Positions 32,601 through 40,000 of a DNA stretch of 40,986 nt are shown in pieces; position 1 is the first letter of the stretch, and the number at the start of each line of letters is the position of its first letter. Origin of the DNA: a virus; IMG/VR virus record IMGVR_UViG_3300008954_000106, positions 1-40,986 of that record; one strand, given 5' to 3'. Under the pieces are notes generated by a model. That model saw only the letters and a program-made list of their open reading frames with translations, had not been told where the DNA came from and searched no databases. Made by a program: the position numbers and the translations under genes.

Positions 32601-33413
32601 ACATTCGACTCATCTATTGGTGTAGACGCTTCGACGGCTACGACGATAGGTTGCTCTGATGTAGACGGTAGCCTTCTTGGTATCATGAAGGGTGTTAAGA
32701 AGAGTATTGACCTGAATTACCAAGCAGGGTTGTTAAACATAAGAACAGAAGACCCGTACTTGGATACACAGGCAAAGATGGTGCTAAGAATGTCTGATGC
32801 TTGGAATGGTTTAGACTTGCTGTCTAACTTGACGATAACAGGTTCTGCGTCGCCTTCGGGCTCCAGTTATGTACGGGACGTGACATTTGCCTTGCAGGGT
32901 GGAACGAATTGGAAGCAGTTCATCGCTGGTGGTCGAGCCGCAGATATAAGTGGAACTTATACACTGAACGACTCCGCTGCATCAGAATCACTACGTAAGT
33001 GGTCAAGACTTAGTTCGTACACTGTGCGAAAGGGCGGTAATACAGCTGGGTCTGAGCCAGCACAATTCGATAATAGGTGGGGCGTGTTTGGTACAGAGGA
33101 CAACACTGTTCCGTTTTATCTCGCCGCAGAGGAGACAGCAACATTGTCGTTGTCTACAATAACATCGACAGAGCTACTGCCTGCTGAGTTCACAGCGAGT
33201 ACGGTGATTATAGACCCGCAGCAGGACTCAGCCACGAAGAGAGAGCTCGCGACATTCGCATTGAACAAGGGTCGCAACAACAGGTTCAGAGTACGTAAAC
33301 GAGAGAGTGATTTTCAAATAGAATTATCGGCATCTGGGACAACTTGGGTGTTGGAAGACATCGCGGCAAACATAGAGCAAGGCGGTAAGTACCGTTCTGT
33401 AATAACAGCGTAA
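29658..33413 (+). CDS. Tail nozzle (gp12-like) protein with inserted beta domains
   Basis: 1251 aa, longer than the usual 700-900 aa for a nozzle. The start PIPINGYSDSLNHQHGADGF, with ENVIP-like MNVIPIDNWEHRRRVGTRQG, is typical of podovirus nozzles. The centre (SLITIFGGRIVMSGLSSSRN, KIGDAEDWTPTALSSSD, FGEAGLMMAGRNTLTYLTAD, VSADGVYLIQ-like ASADGVYLIQPNDFNIQRG) is the beta-propeller part. Two near-duplicate 48-aa blocks begin at residues 115 and 163 (TVTFTGVPTVDQTITMTDTA and TITFTGAPAVDDTITIIDTY) and more Gly/Thr-rich domains lie around 770-940. These extra domains are likely surface insertions, perhaps for glycan contact. Confidence 0.85.
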   Translation: MPTTQLPIPINGYSDSLNHQHGADGFSTSMMNVIPIDNWEHRRRVGTRQGFAALADLGNTDDYNVQELLTYEVYRDTNMVNEVLIVSGATGGDSDTGVFYVDSAGDTNDILYSAVGATATVTFTGVPTVDQTITMTDTAGTSKTYTAKLVETLASNEFTIGGVAATATITFTGAPAVDDTITIIDTYGTSKTYTAKSGETLASGYFDRDGTTTAIAQSLEDCIEHASGHNGTITCDSPTNVLTLTQVGLGTGGNTTIATSAGILNTAVVSFGGDSTVVAGANTAAGTATSLAACINDTTNGHGNTITAVATDKVVALTQDAVGTATSTGNTDITSTLSNATATNFSGAAYAAGTGRIQKYDDVRAVQFGDTAYLVTGRHYYKIDLSATTPVIEEWTNYNGSGGMPTDDVGNKCSLITIFGGRIVMSGLSSSRNNWFMSKIGDAEDWTPTALSSSDAQAGDSSTNFGKLGEPITAIFPFGEAGLMMAGRNTLTYLTADPVVGGAQFVRMSNGVGVMGADAWCQGPEKTCYVASADGVYLIQPNDFNIQRGRSITTGRLDGFFGGVNPSEVDLHLAYDPPRSTILMFVNREDDPANVVHYQHHIPTQSWWTFKVSDPRVDVIRATCLYSPISGERTGLWVGCKSGRIATQPNSGVLSYDGGSHTSPLKALADNAPDDGKVAISSRLAWSPINAGLTNERLLMTEIDVLLDTHEVTSTVGITPVGPTLTLYGAETAQTLSGVSGDILVTETQLVIDGGEGVFVADNPSTSFDCGNADANAYAIITVADGDATDDHGIAELQYITTTSTAGVTKTYVVTDTNAGGVATGAVLAEGSDYGSGTIPAGHALIGAIAVGINTTGSIATANAFLVELKAAINHANGHNAGSADSVFAITGPPPVADGEQSITLTQAVAGRGGNRPITETIASSVTIPSVFVGGQETTIGTEYTPAIEATISLHNSVIASLNTKQLVLNDLSSGTTAVTLTFDSSIGVDASTATTIGCSDVDGSLLGIMKGVKKSIDLNYQAGLLNIRTEDPYLDTQAKMVLRMSDAWNGLDLLSNLTITGSASPSGSSYVRDVTFALQGGTNWKQFIAGGRAADISGTYTLNDSAASESLRKWSRLSSYTVRKGGNTAGSEPAQFDNRWGVFGTEDNTVPFYLAAEETATLSLSTITSTELLPAEFTASTVIIDPQQDSATKRELATFALNKGRNNRFRVRKRESDFQIELSASGTTWVLEDIAANIEQGGKYRSVITA

Positions 33414-33423
33414 GGAAAGTATC

Positions 33424-34128
33424 ATGGGATTATTTGGTTCAATAGGTGGATTTTTTGGGGGTGATGAAATAGGTGACGCTATCTCCGCAGGACAAGAATA
33501 TGTCATGGGTCCTTGGAATCAGGCGTGGAATGACTTGTTTGGTGAGGGTGGGATGCAAGAACAGACCATTGGGGATTACCAAGCACAGTACCAAGAGATG
33601 ATAGATTTCTTTGAGCAAGGCACAGCGCAGGCAGAAGAAGAGTTACGTATGCGGCAGGCAGAGGAAATGGGCTACTTGGATGTTGGTCGGGAAGAATCTC
33701 TTCAGGCACTTGGTCGTCAGTTCCAAGAGGTACGTGGGCAGACACAAGCACAAAACATTATGCAAGGTCTTTCAAACACAAGCTGGGGCGGTCAGATGAT
33801 GAACGCTATCAGCGAGCAACAAGGTCTTGCGGAGGCTGGTATAGAAACTGACTATGCCCAGCGATACGCAGCAACAACAGCTCGACAAGGACAAGAGATG
33901 GCTAACTTTAGCCAGTGGCGCATAGGTGGTCAAACAGCTCTTCAAGGGCAGTTTGCAGAGGGTCTTGCGGGGCTTCGAGGCAATTGGGCAACTCGCAGGT
34001 TGGGCGCGGAAGAGTTTGGTGCAGGACTACGTGGCGGTTGGGCACAACAACAAATAGCCAATACACGAAGTAACGTAGGCGTAGGACTTGATTTTGCGAG
34101 TGGGCTACTAGGTGGATTCGGATTCTAA
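33424..34128 (+). CDS. Probable internal virion protein
   Basis: 234 aa. Gly/Phe-rich ends (MGLFGSIGGFFGGDEIGDAI and GLDFASGLLGGFGF) flank a long Gln/Ala/Glu-rich helical core (QYQEMIDFFEQGTAQAEEEL, GRQFQEVRGQTQAQN). This resembles the gp14-type internal core proteins of podoviruses, which are ejected and may form an outer-membrane channel. It lies between the nozzle and further internal proteins. Function inferred from composition and position. Confidence 0.65.
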   Translation: MGLFGSIGGFFGGDEIGDAISAGQEYVMGPWNQAWNDLFGEGGMQEQTIGDYQAQYQEMIDFFEQGTAQAEEELRMRQAEEMGYLDVGREESLQALGRQFQEVRGQTQAQNIMQGLSNTSWGGQMMNAISEQQGLAEAGIETDYAQRYAATTARQGQEMANFSQWRIGGQTALQGQFAEGLAGLRGNWATRRLGAEEFGAGLRGGWAQQQIANTRSNVGVGLDFASGLLGGFGF

Positions 34129-34129
34129 T

Positions 34130-34345
34130 ATGCCACCGCGAAACGATGACAACACATGGGAAAGCAATGCGAATCTAATTGTGCATAGACTAGATACAAT
34201 AGACGAAGAACTTAAAGAAGTGAACAAACGACTGAGCCATCTTGAGCGTAACGTGTGGTCACTGCAAGCAAAGGCAGCGGTCATCGGCGGCATATCAGGA
34301 TTACTCATCTCAGGTATCGGGCTTCTTGTGAAGGTGGTACAATGA
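34130..34345 (+). CDS. Small coiled-coil protein with C-terminal membrane anchor
   Basis: 71 aa from the ATG at 34130, just after the previous stop (a GTG at 34112 is also in frame but would overlap). A helical, heptad-like stretch (VHRLDTIDEELKEVNKRLSH, LERNVWSLQAKAA) ends in a hydrophobic segment (VIGGISGLLISGIGLLVKVV). The arrangement matches XhlA-type phage membrane proteins, which assist lysis, and holin-associated small proteins. It overlaps the next gene as ATGA. A lysis role is possible because the following gene codes for a lipoprotein. Confidence 0.7.
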   Translation: MPPRNDDNTWESNANLIVHRLDTIDEELKEVNKRLSHLERNVWSLQAKAAVIGGISGLLISGIGLLVKVVQ

Positions 34346-34866
34346 GAAACAATCTCTTTCTCTTTTTAGTTCTCTTGGCGGGTGGATGCTCCCAAGTAGA
34401 ACGAATAGGTGCAGATACTCAGGGGATACGTGAATCTGCCACCTCAACAATAAGCCATCTCGAAGTTATTATGGAAACAGACGACTTCGAGGTGGTTGAG
34501 GTTGAGGCAGAGGCAGCGATGTCTGACCAAGAAGAGATACTCGATTACACGACAGATATATTCATGACACTTCCCAAGGTTAGGGACGCTACACCTTGGT
34601 GGGCTACTTTGATAAACAGAGTAGCAGTAGCGGCTTCTGTCTTGGGAATAGTGTTTCTTGTGTGGCATCTTGGGATAGGTCACTTGATTAAAAGAATGTT
34701 CTGGGCTATTGGTTGGTTCATTCCTTCTGGCGCGATGCGTTCAGCGGAAATGGATTTGAAGATAGAGAATGACAAAGTCACACCGTCTGAGGCAACAGCT
34801 GCCCGTCGAAGCGGTGACCCAGCGTACGAGGCAGCGAGAACTAAGTTGAAGAAACGGAGCAAATGA
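34342..34866 (+). CDS. Membrane lipoprotein, possible spanin or virion factor
   Basis: 174 aa. A lipobox is present: FLFLVLLAGGC, with the cysteine at residue 16 preceded by Leu-Ala-Gly-Gly. Then acidic coil (DDFEVVEVEAEAAMSDQEEI), an internal transmembrane segment (INRVAVAASVLGIVFLVWHL, residues about 93-112) and a basic C-terminal tail (AARTKLKKRSK). A lipoprotein beside small membrane proteins recalls a spanin or lysis cassette, but the internal transmembrane span is unusual for an o-spanin. No endolysin is visible nearby. Confidence 0.65.
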   Translation: MRNNLFLFLVLLAGGCSQVERIGADTQGIRESATSTISHLEVIMETDDFEVVEVEAEAAMSDQEEILDYTTDIFMTLPKVRDATPWWATLINRVAVAASVLGIVFLVWHLGIGHLIKRMFWAIGWFIPSGAMRSAEMDLKIENDKVTPSEATAARRSGDPAYEAARTKLKKRSK

Positions 34867-34867
34867 C

Positions 34868-34996
34868 ATGGTTGTATTAGCAAGTTTAAGCGGATTTTTC
34901 GGTACTATATGGTGGACGGCTTTGATAGCAGCAGTTTCATTTGCGGCGGGCGTTGCAACGAGCGCTCACATCAAGCGATTCTTAAATAGAGGTTAA
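34868..34996 (+). CDS. Tiny membrane protein, 42 aa
   Basis: ATG at 34868, 1 nt after the lipoprotein stop. The sequence MVVLASLSGFFGTIWWTALI, then AAVSFAAGVATSAHI and a basic end (KRFLNRG) predicts one transmembrane helix with a positive C-terminus. It ends 2 nt before the next ATG. Size and charge fit a holin- or pinholin-like peptide or a small virion membrane protein. No ribosome-binding site of its own is strong, so it is probably coupled to the gene before it. Confidence 0.6.
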   Translation: MVVLASLSGFFGTIWWTALIAAVSFAAGVATSAHIKRFLNRG

Positions 34997-34998
34997 TT

Positions 34999-35427
34999 AT
35001 GGATTGGGGCTCAATAGCAGGAGCAGTTGGTGGTGCTGCAAAAGAAGCGATGTCGAATGCGCCAGAGGCGAGTGGTCTTCATGGTCAAAGCGCAGCTGCT
35101 GAACGACACGCTAGACAGCGTGAACTGGATGCCAAGATGAAGGAGGAGCAGGCTGTACATGAGCGAAAGCAGCAACGCTACAAAGAAGAAAACGAGAAGC
35201 TGCTCGCTGATTACTATGCTTCGAGCGAAGCGTCCAGAGCTCAATACAGAACCTACTTGGAAAGCTCAAACGTAAACGTGGGTGGTATTAACAACTTTGT
35301 TTTAGGTGCGGGTAATGCTGCTTTTAACTTGACTACGCCTCAATCAGTTAAGAATGTTTGGGATATGTCGGCAAGGCAGAATAACCGTAATCAAATGCTA
35401 CGGATGATGGATAGGAGAGGTATGTAA
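34999..35427 (+). CDS. Probable internal virion protein, coiled-coil
   Basis: 142 aa. A Gly/Ala-rich start (MDWGSIAGAVGGAAKEAMSN), a strongly charged helix (AAERHARQRELDAKMKEEQA, RKQQRYKEENEKLLADY) and a Gly/Asn segment (NVGGINNFVLGAGNAAFNLT) with a basic end. This resembles small internal core proteins next to nozzle and polyvalent genes. Its stop overlaps the next start (TAATG). Confidence 0.6.
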   Translation: MDWGSIAGAVGGAAKEAMSNAPEASGLHGQSAAAERHARQRELDAKMKEEQAVHERKQQRYKEENEKLLADYYASSEASRAQYRTYLESSNVNVGGINNFVLGAGNAAFNLTTPQSVKNVWDMSARQNNRNQMLRMMDRRGM

Positions 35428-37064
35428 TGACGACACTACCAGTAAATATAGCAGGCGATATTGCAGGCGCAGTATCTGGAGACAACGAACCTCCTGAATT
35501 GCTGCGACGACCAGAGAAGACAGACTCAGAAGTTCTGGAGGAAGCCGAGTTGATGGCAGACCCTAGAGTCATGGAAATGGGTCAAAGGTTATCGGCTTCA
35601 GAGATTGTTGGCTCAATCAAAAGTGGTAATCCAATTGGACTAGAGCATCTTACTCTTGGTACAACAAGCACGGGCGAACCTGCCGCAGTTTATGTTGACG
35701 ATTTTGGTCGAGTACAGCATCATGTTCTTTCAACAGCACAGTGGATGGGTATAAAGGAAGCACGTTCCTTGAACCGTTCTAGGGTTGCACAGAGGCAGGA
35801 AGAGACTAGGCTTCTCAATGAAAAGAAAGATGAACTTAGACCTAGCTTTGAAAATGGTTTAGACACTGTAGACAACGAAGCGTATAGAGCGTTGTTGGTT
35901 CAATTGTTTGAAACAAACCCGCAAGATGCGATGATTCGATTGGTCAATGACCAAAGGCAGAGTCAGGCTGACGCTGCTAAGAACGAGCAATTAAGAATGG
36001 GTCAACTTCGTGACCAAGCGTGGGCGACTTCAAGGTCGTTGCAAGAGCAGAACACAAACGAACGCGCTATGGCGGTACAGCGAGTAGAACAGTCACTACA
36101 GCAAGCGTTGAGGTCTACAGGGGACTCTTCGGCAGCTGTTGCACAGATTAGAAGCCAGCAGAGAGAGATAGCATTGCGTGACCGCGCGATGTCATACGCA
36201 CCAGTCCAATCTAACGCAATGGCTTCACCAGCGGAGGGCATGAGTCCTCGTCAATTCCAAGACGCATTGGCTAGTTGGCTAGCGCTGCCCGACATCGAAC
36301 GAATGATTCCACATCCTAGTAATCCTAATTATGAATCAGCGTTGGGTGATTTGTTGGCGTCTCTTAACGGTGTTGTGCGCGACATTGGGTGGCAACAGGG
36401 ACTGACACCAGAGGATATGCCAGCAATTGCACAGGCAGCGAACGCATACCTTGGCGTACACGGTGAAGTGATTGAGATAAACCGCCTCACCCAAGAGAAC
36501 GAGAAGTTACAAAAGCTATTAGATGAGCTCAAGGCACAACAGGTAGATGTAACTGCTCTGCAAGAAGAGGCGACCACCCAACGAGCAGGCATATCCCAGA
36601 TGCAGTCAGATGTTACTTTAAAGCGTGCCAAGGACACAAACAGAGACGGTGTTGTAAGTGCTGAAGAAGAAGCATCGTTCGAGCAGGATAAGTCTACGCT
36701 AGAATCTGGTCGGGCAGCGGTAAAAGGAGCTGAAAAAGCAAAGGCACGTAGAGCAGACGCAGAATCGAAAACTAAATTGAATGAAGAACTGCTGCGTATA
36801 TCGAAAGAGATAGACACGTTGACAGAGCAGATTATAGAAGTAGGCGATAACCCAGACTATACGGAAAGGGTTGGTAACTGGAAAAATGCAATAGCTGCGC
36901 TTAAAGAGGAAGCGAAGATGCTAACGGATGCTGGAACTTCTGAGGAAGAAAAGTTGATGGAAGCAGCAATAGATGCGTTCGGCTCATGGAAAGCCTTTGA
37001 GAAAGCGGTATTGGATAGCAACGACCCTCGTCACGACGAAGCGGTAAAATTAGCTGAGGAGTAA
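35427..37064 (+). CDS. Coiled-coil internal virion protein with one EF-hand loop
   Basis: 545 aa. Residues about 60-110 (SASEIVGSIKSGNPIGLEHL, TLGTTSTGEPAAVYVDDFGR) form a small folded region; most of the rest is charged or Gln-rich helix. At 36632-36667 it codes for DTNRDGVVSAEE, a textbook 12-residue calcium-binding EF-hand loop (D1, N3, D5, G6, S9, E12), placed between two helices. Single EF-hands occur in a few phage virion proteins. A packaged, ejected protein is likely from its place before the polyvalent gene. The stop is 3 nt before the next ATG. Confidence 0.7.
   Translation: MTTLPVNIAGDIAGAVSGDNEPPELLRRPEKTDSEVLEEAELMADPRVMEMGQRLSASEIVGSIKSGNPIGLEHLTLGTTSTGEPAAVYVDDFGRVQHHVLSTAQWMGIKEARSLNRSRVAQRQEETRLLNEKKDELRPSFENGLDTVDNEAYRALLVQLFETNPQDAMIRLVNDQRQSQADAAKNEQLRMGQLRDQAWATSRSLQEQNTNERAMAVQRVEQSLQQALRSTGDSSAAVAQIRSQQREIALRDRAMSYAPVQSNAMASPAEGMSPRQFQDALASWLALPDIERMIPHPSNPNYESALGDLLASLNGVVRDIGWQQGLTPEDMPAIAQAANAYLGVHGEVIEINRLTQENEKLQKLLDELKAQQVDVTALQEEATTQRAGISQMQSDVTLKRAKDTNRDGVVSAEEEASFEQDKSTLESGRAAVKGAEKAKARRADAESKTKLNEELLRISKEIDTLTEQIIEVGDNPDYTERVGNWKNAIAALKEEAKMLTDAGTSEEEKLMEAAIDAFGSWKAFEKAVLDSNDPRHDEAVKLAEE
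36632..36667 (+). other. EF-hand calcium-binding loop
   Basis: Codes for the 12-residue loop DTNRDGVVSAEE with acidic or oxygen ligands at positions 1, 3, 5, 9 and 12 and glycine at 6. Flanked by helical sequence on both sides. Confidence 0.75.
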
Positions 37065-37067
37065 ACA

Positions 37068-40000
37068 ATGCCCGACCCCACTTCAGTGCCCAATCTTTCT
37101 AGCGCATTTGAAAGTTTGCGAGAGAAACACAAGGAGTCCCCTGTTTTAAGCGATACATTTCGCAATGTGTCCCAGTGGCACGAAGAGCAGGAAGCCTTAC
37201 ATGAATCCCAACAAGAAGTAAACAGGCTAGCTGCCGAGTTAGCACGCGATGCTATTGAATCTGGTCAAGACGAATACTATGACTATGCGTCTGCCTTAGA
37301 CTATCAAAACAGGACAGGGCAATCTTTGTACGACCCAGAGACGGGGCACTGGGCTTCAAGGGTTCCTGACACTGGGTTACTGTTAAAATCACCGCGCCAC
37401 CGCACTGCAGACTCGATGTACGAGGGCGAAGCCGCTGCTGGTTATCTAATCGAACGTAGGGGTAATCGTGAGTATTCGGTGGAGGCTTCTCGTGTGCGTG
37501 GCGGCGTGACGAGAATCCCAAAAGAGCTAGACCGTGCACAGATGCTAGAGCATACGAGAGCTAAGTTGGCACGCGGAGAATCTATAACCGACCTTACCCA
37601 AGAACAGTGGGGCAGGAAGATTGTCATGGCTACGCACGACAAAGAATTGCAAGGCGCACGTAGCGGCGCATACGCGGTGGTGAAGGCGTTGGCTCCAGTT
37701 ATCTTTGAGCATCACTTTGGGGAACAAGAAGAGACAAGCGTGACAGGGGCAATAGCAAGTGGTGCTGCGAAAACGTATTCAGCATTGGCAGCGATGTTTC
37801 TAGACGACTATGCAGGCAAATGGATAATGACATCTTTTGGTGCAGACATTGATGATGTCAACAGATGGGCAGAAGTAGCAAAAGGAACTAATGTTGCTTT
37901 GCATGAATCTATCCGTGCAGAGGGTGGTCTGGAAGAAACAATAGAAATGGTAGTCCAGTCTTCCCCAGCGATGGTGGCTGCTATAGGTGGAGCAGTTGCG
38001 GGAACTGCTGTTGCAGGTCCATTCGGAACAATAGGAGGTGCGGCTGGTGGATTTACGGCTGGTAGTACGGTCGGATATGCTCAAGGAGCAAGTTCTGCGC
38101 AGACACGGCTAGATATGTACGAGCACGAGGTGAATGCGGTTCGTATGATGTCTGGACTAGAACCAGACTTCAAGATATCACGAGCTGAAAGAGAAAGGAC
38201 TCTGCATGAGTTTGGCTTTCACGAAGCATTGTGGGAAGGCGTGGGCAATGTCGTTGGACTAGGTGTGCTGGGCAAAGGGGTGAAGGCGATATCTAAAACT
38301 GGAAGAGGCGCTAAAGCACTGTCACCATCTGGGAGGTTGGCATTCGGAGGCGCGATGCGTGACGCATATCTTCGACAGGCTTCGAGAGAGGGTATGGTTG
38401 GAGGTGCTGTACGTTTTGCTCCTTGGTTTGCAGCGGATGTTGTAACAGAAGGCTTGACCGAAGGCGCGACAGAGATTGGTCAGACAGCGAGCTTTGCAAA
38501 GATTGACCCGACAGCATGGGAAGACTTGGATGTATTGGGCGCGATTAAAGATGGCATGATACTTGGTGTAGTGATGGGAACACCTATGACTCTAGGCGCT
38601 GCCGCTATAAACAAGATGGGAACAGCGGAAAGAATTAAGCAATTACGGGAGTTGCACGGTATTGTTGGGTCAAAAAAGGGCGACCACATAGCACATTGGA
38701 AAGAGCACAACAACGAGCAGTTAGAGCAACTTGAATCTATGACACCTGAGCAACGTGCAGATGAAGCCGAGCAATGGGGAGATTTAATTGATGCAAAAGA
38801 AGAACAGATAGCGAGAATTGACGAGCAGGTACAAATAGAAAAATCGGCTGCGGGTGTTGACGCAGCAACAATCGCAAGACTAGAGAAAGAGAAGGGCGAC
38901 GCAGCGATTGAACTTGATAGGTTAAAGGGTATCCTCGCTATAGTTGAAGATGTACAGACAGGGCAAGGCGAGAAGATTTCCCTGCGTCAAACTACCCCTG
39001 ACAAGTTCATCAAGAGAAAGAACGCCAAGTTAGGGGAGAAAGAGCAGAGCAGTAGGCTTACTATCTCGAAAGCAGAAACCAAGCACGAGAAAAAAGCAGA
39101 GGAGACGCTGAACAAGTACAACGTATCAGTGGTGTGGGTTGAAGGTGGTTACGCTCCCGCGTTCTATGAATCCTCTACACCTACCGATGAAAATGGCAAC
39201 ATTGTGGTCTATATCAAAAAGACGAATCAGGTTCACCACACAGCACTCACGTCATTGGGGATACACGAAACAGTTCACCACGTACAGTACTACTCAGCAA
39301 ACATACAAAAAGAACTAAACAGGATACTTGGAGACGGGGAAATCCTTCTTGCGGCAGAGCAGTATCTTGCAGGCGAGGGTGAGAAGAATCGTAACGATGC
39401 GGTGGGCGCGGCTCTGATAGTACACCTCTCGAAAGGCGGGACGATAGAGAACTTTAAGTATGGAGACGTAGAGGCAGCAACTACATACCTAGAGCAAGAG
39501 GGTGTAGCGGTAGCTGTGCAGCAGGGTGGTCAGGGCGTGATAGGCAAGATGCTAAACAGGTTCGGATATGGAACAAATCGGGGCAAGGCTAGAGCATACT
39601 TGCTTGAAGCGTTGCAAAAAGGGGCGCTCAAAGTAACGGAGGGCAGAGCAGAGATAACCGAGTTTGGCGAACGTCAGCGTCGCAATGTCGGGGCGGGAGT
39701 TCGAGCAAGAGCGACAGAACGAGCAAGGGTAAAGAAAGCATTTGAAGAAGTAGAGGTGCTCCCATCTGAAGGGGTCCCAGCACCGACTACTCTTGAAGCA
39801 CGCAAGCTGAAGAAGAAAGCGAAGAAGAAGGTAGGCGTAGCTCCGCCACCCAAGTTTAAAACCGCCAAGGACTTGTGGGCAATCCCGCAGCAAGAAATTA
39901 CTTCTGCTGATACAGCGTTGGCACAAGTACCCGCGTTACACAAGAACAAGAACGTGGTGTTCAAGAAGGGTGGTGTCAACGCAGATATTGGCGGAGGTCG

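Noticed and set aside
34112-34129. GTG start for the small coiled-coil membrane protein
   Set aside because: It would overlap the preceding gene by 17 nt; the ATG at 34130 directly follows that stop and fits family length.
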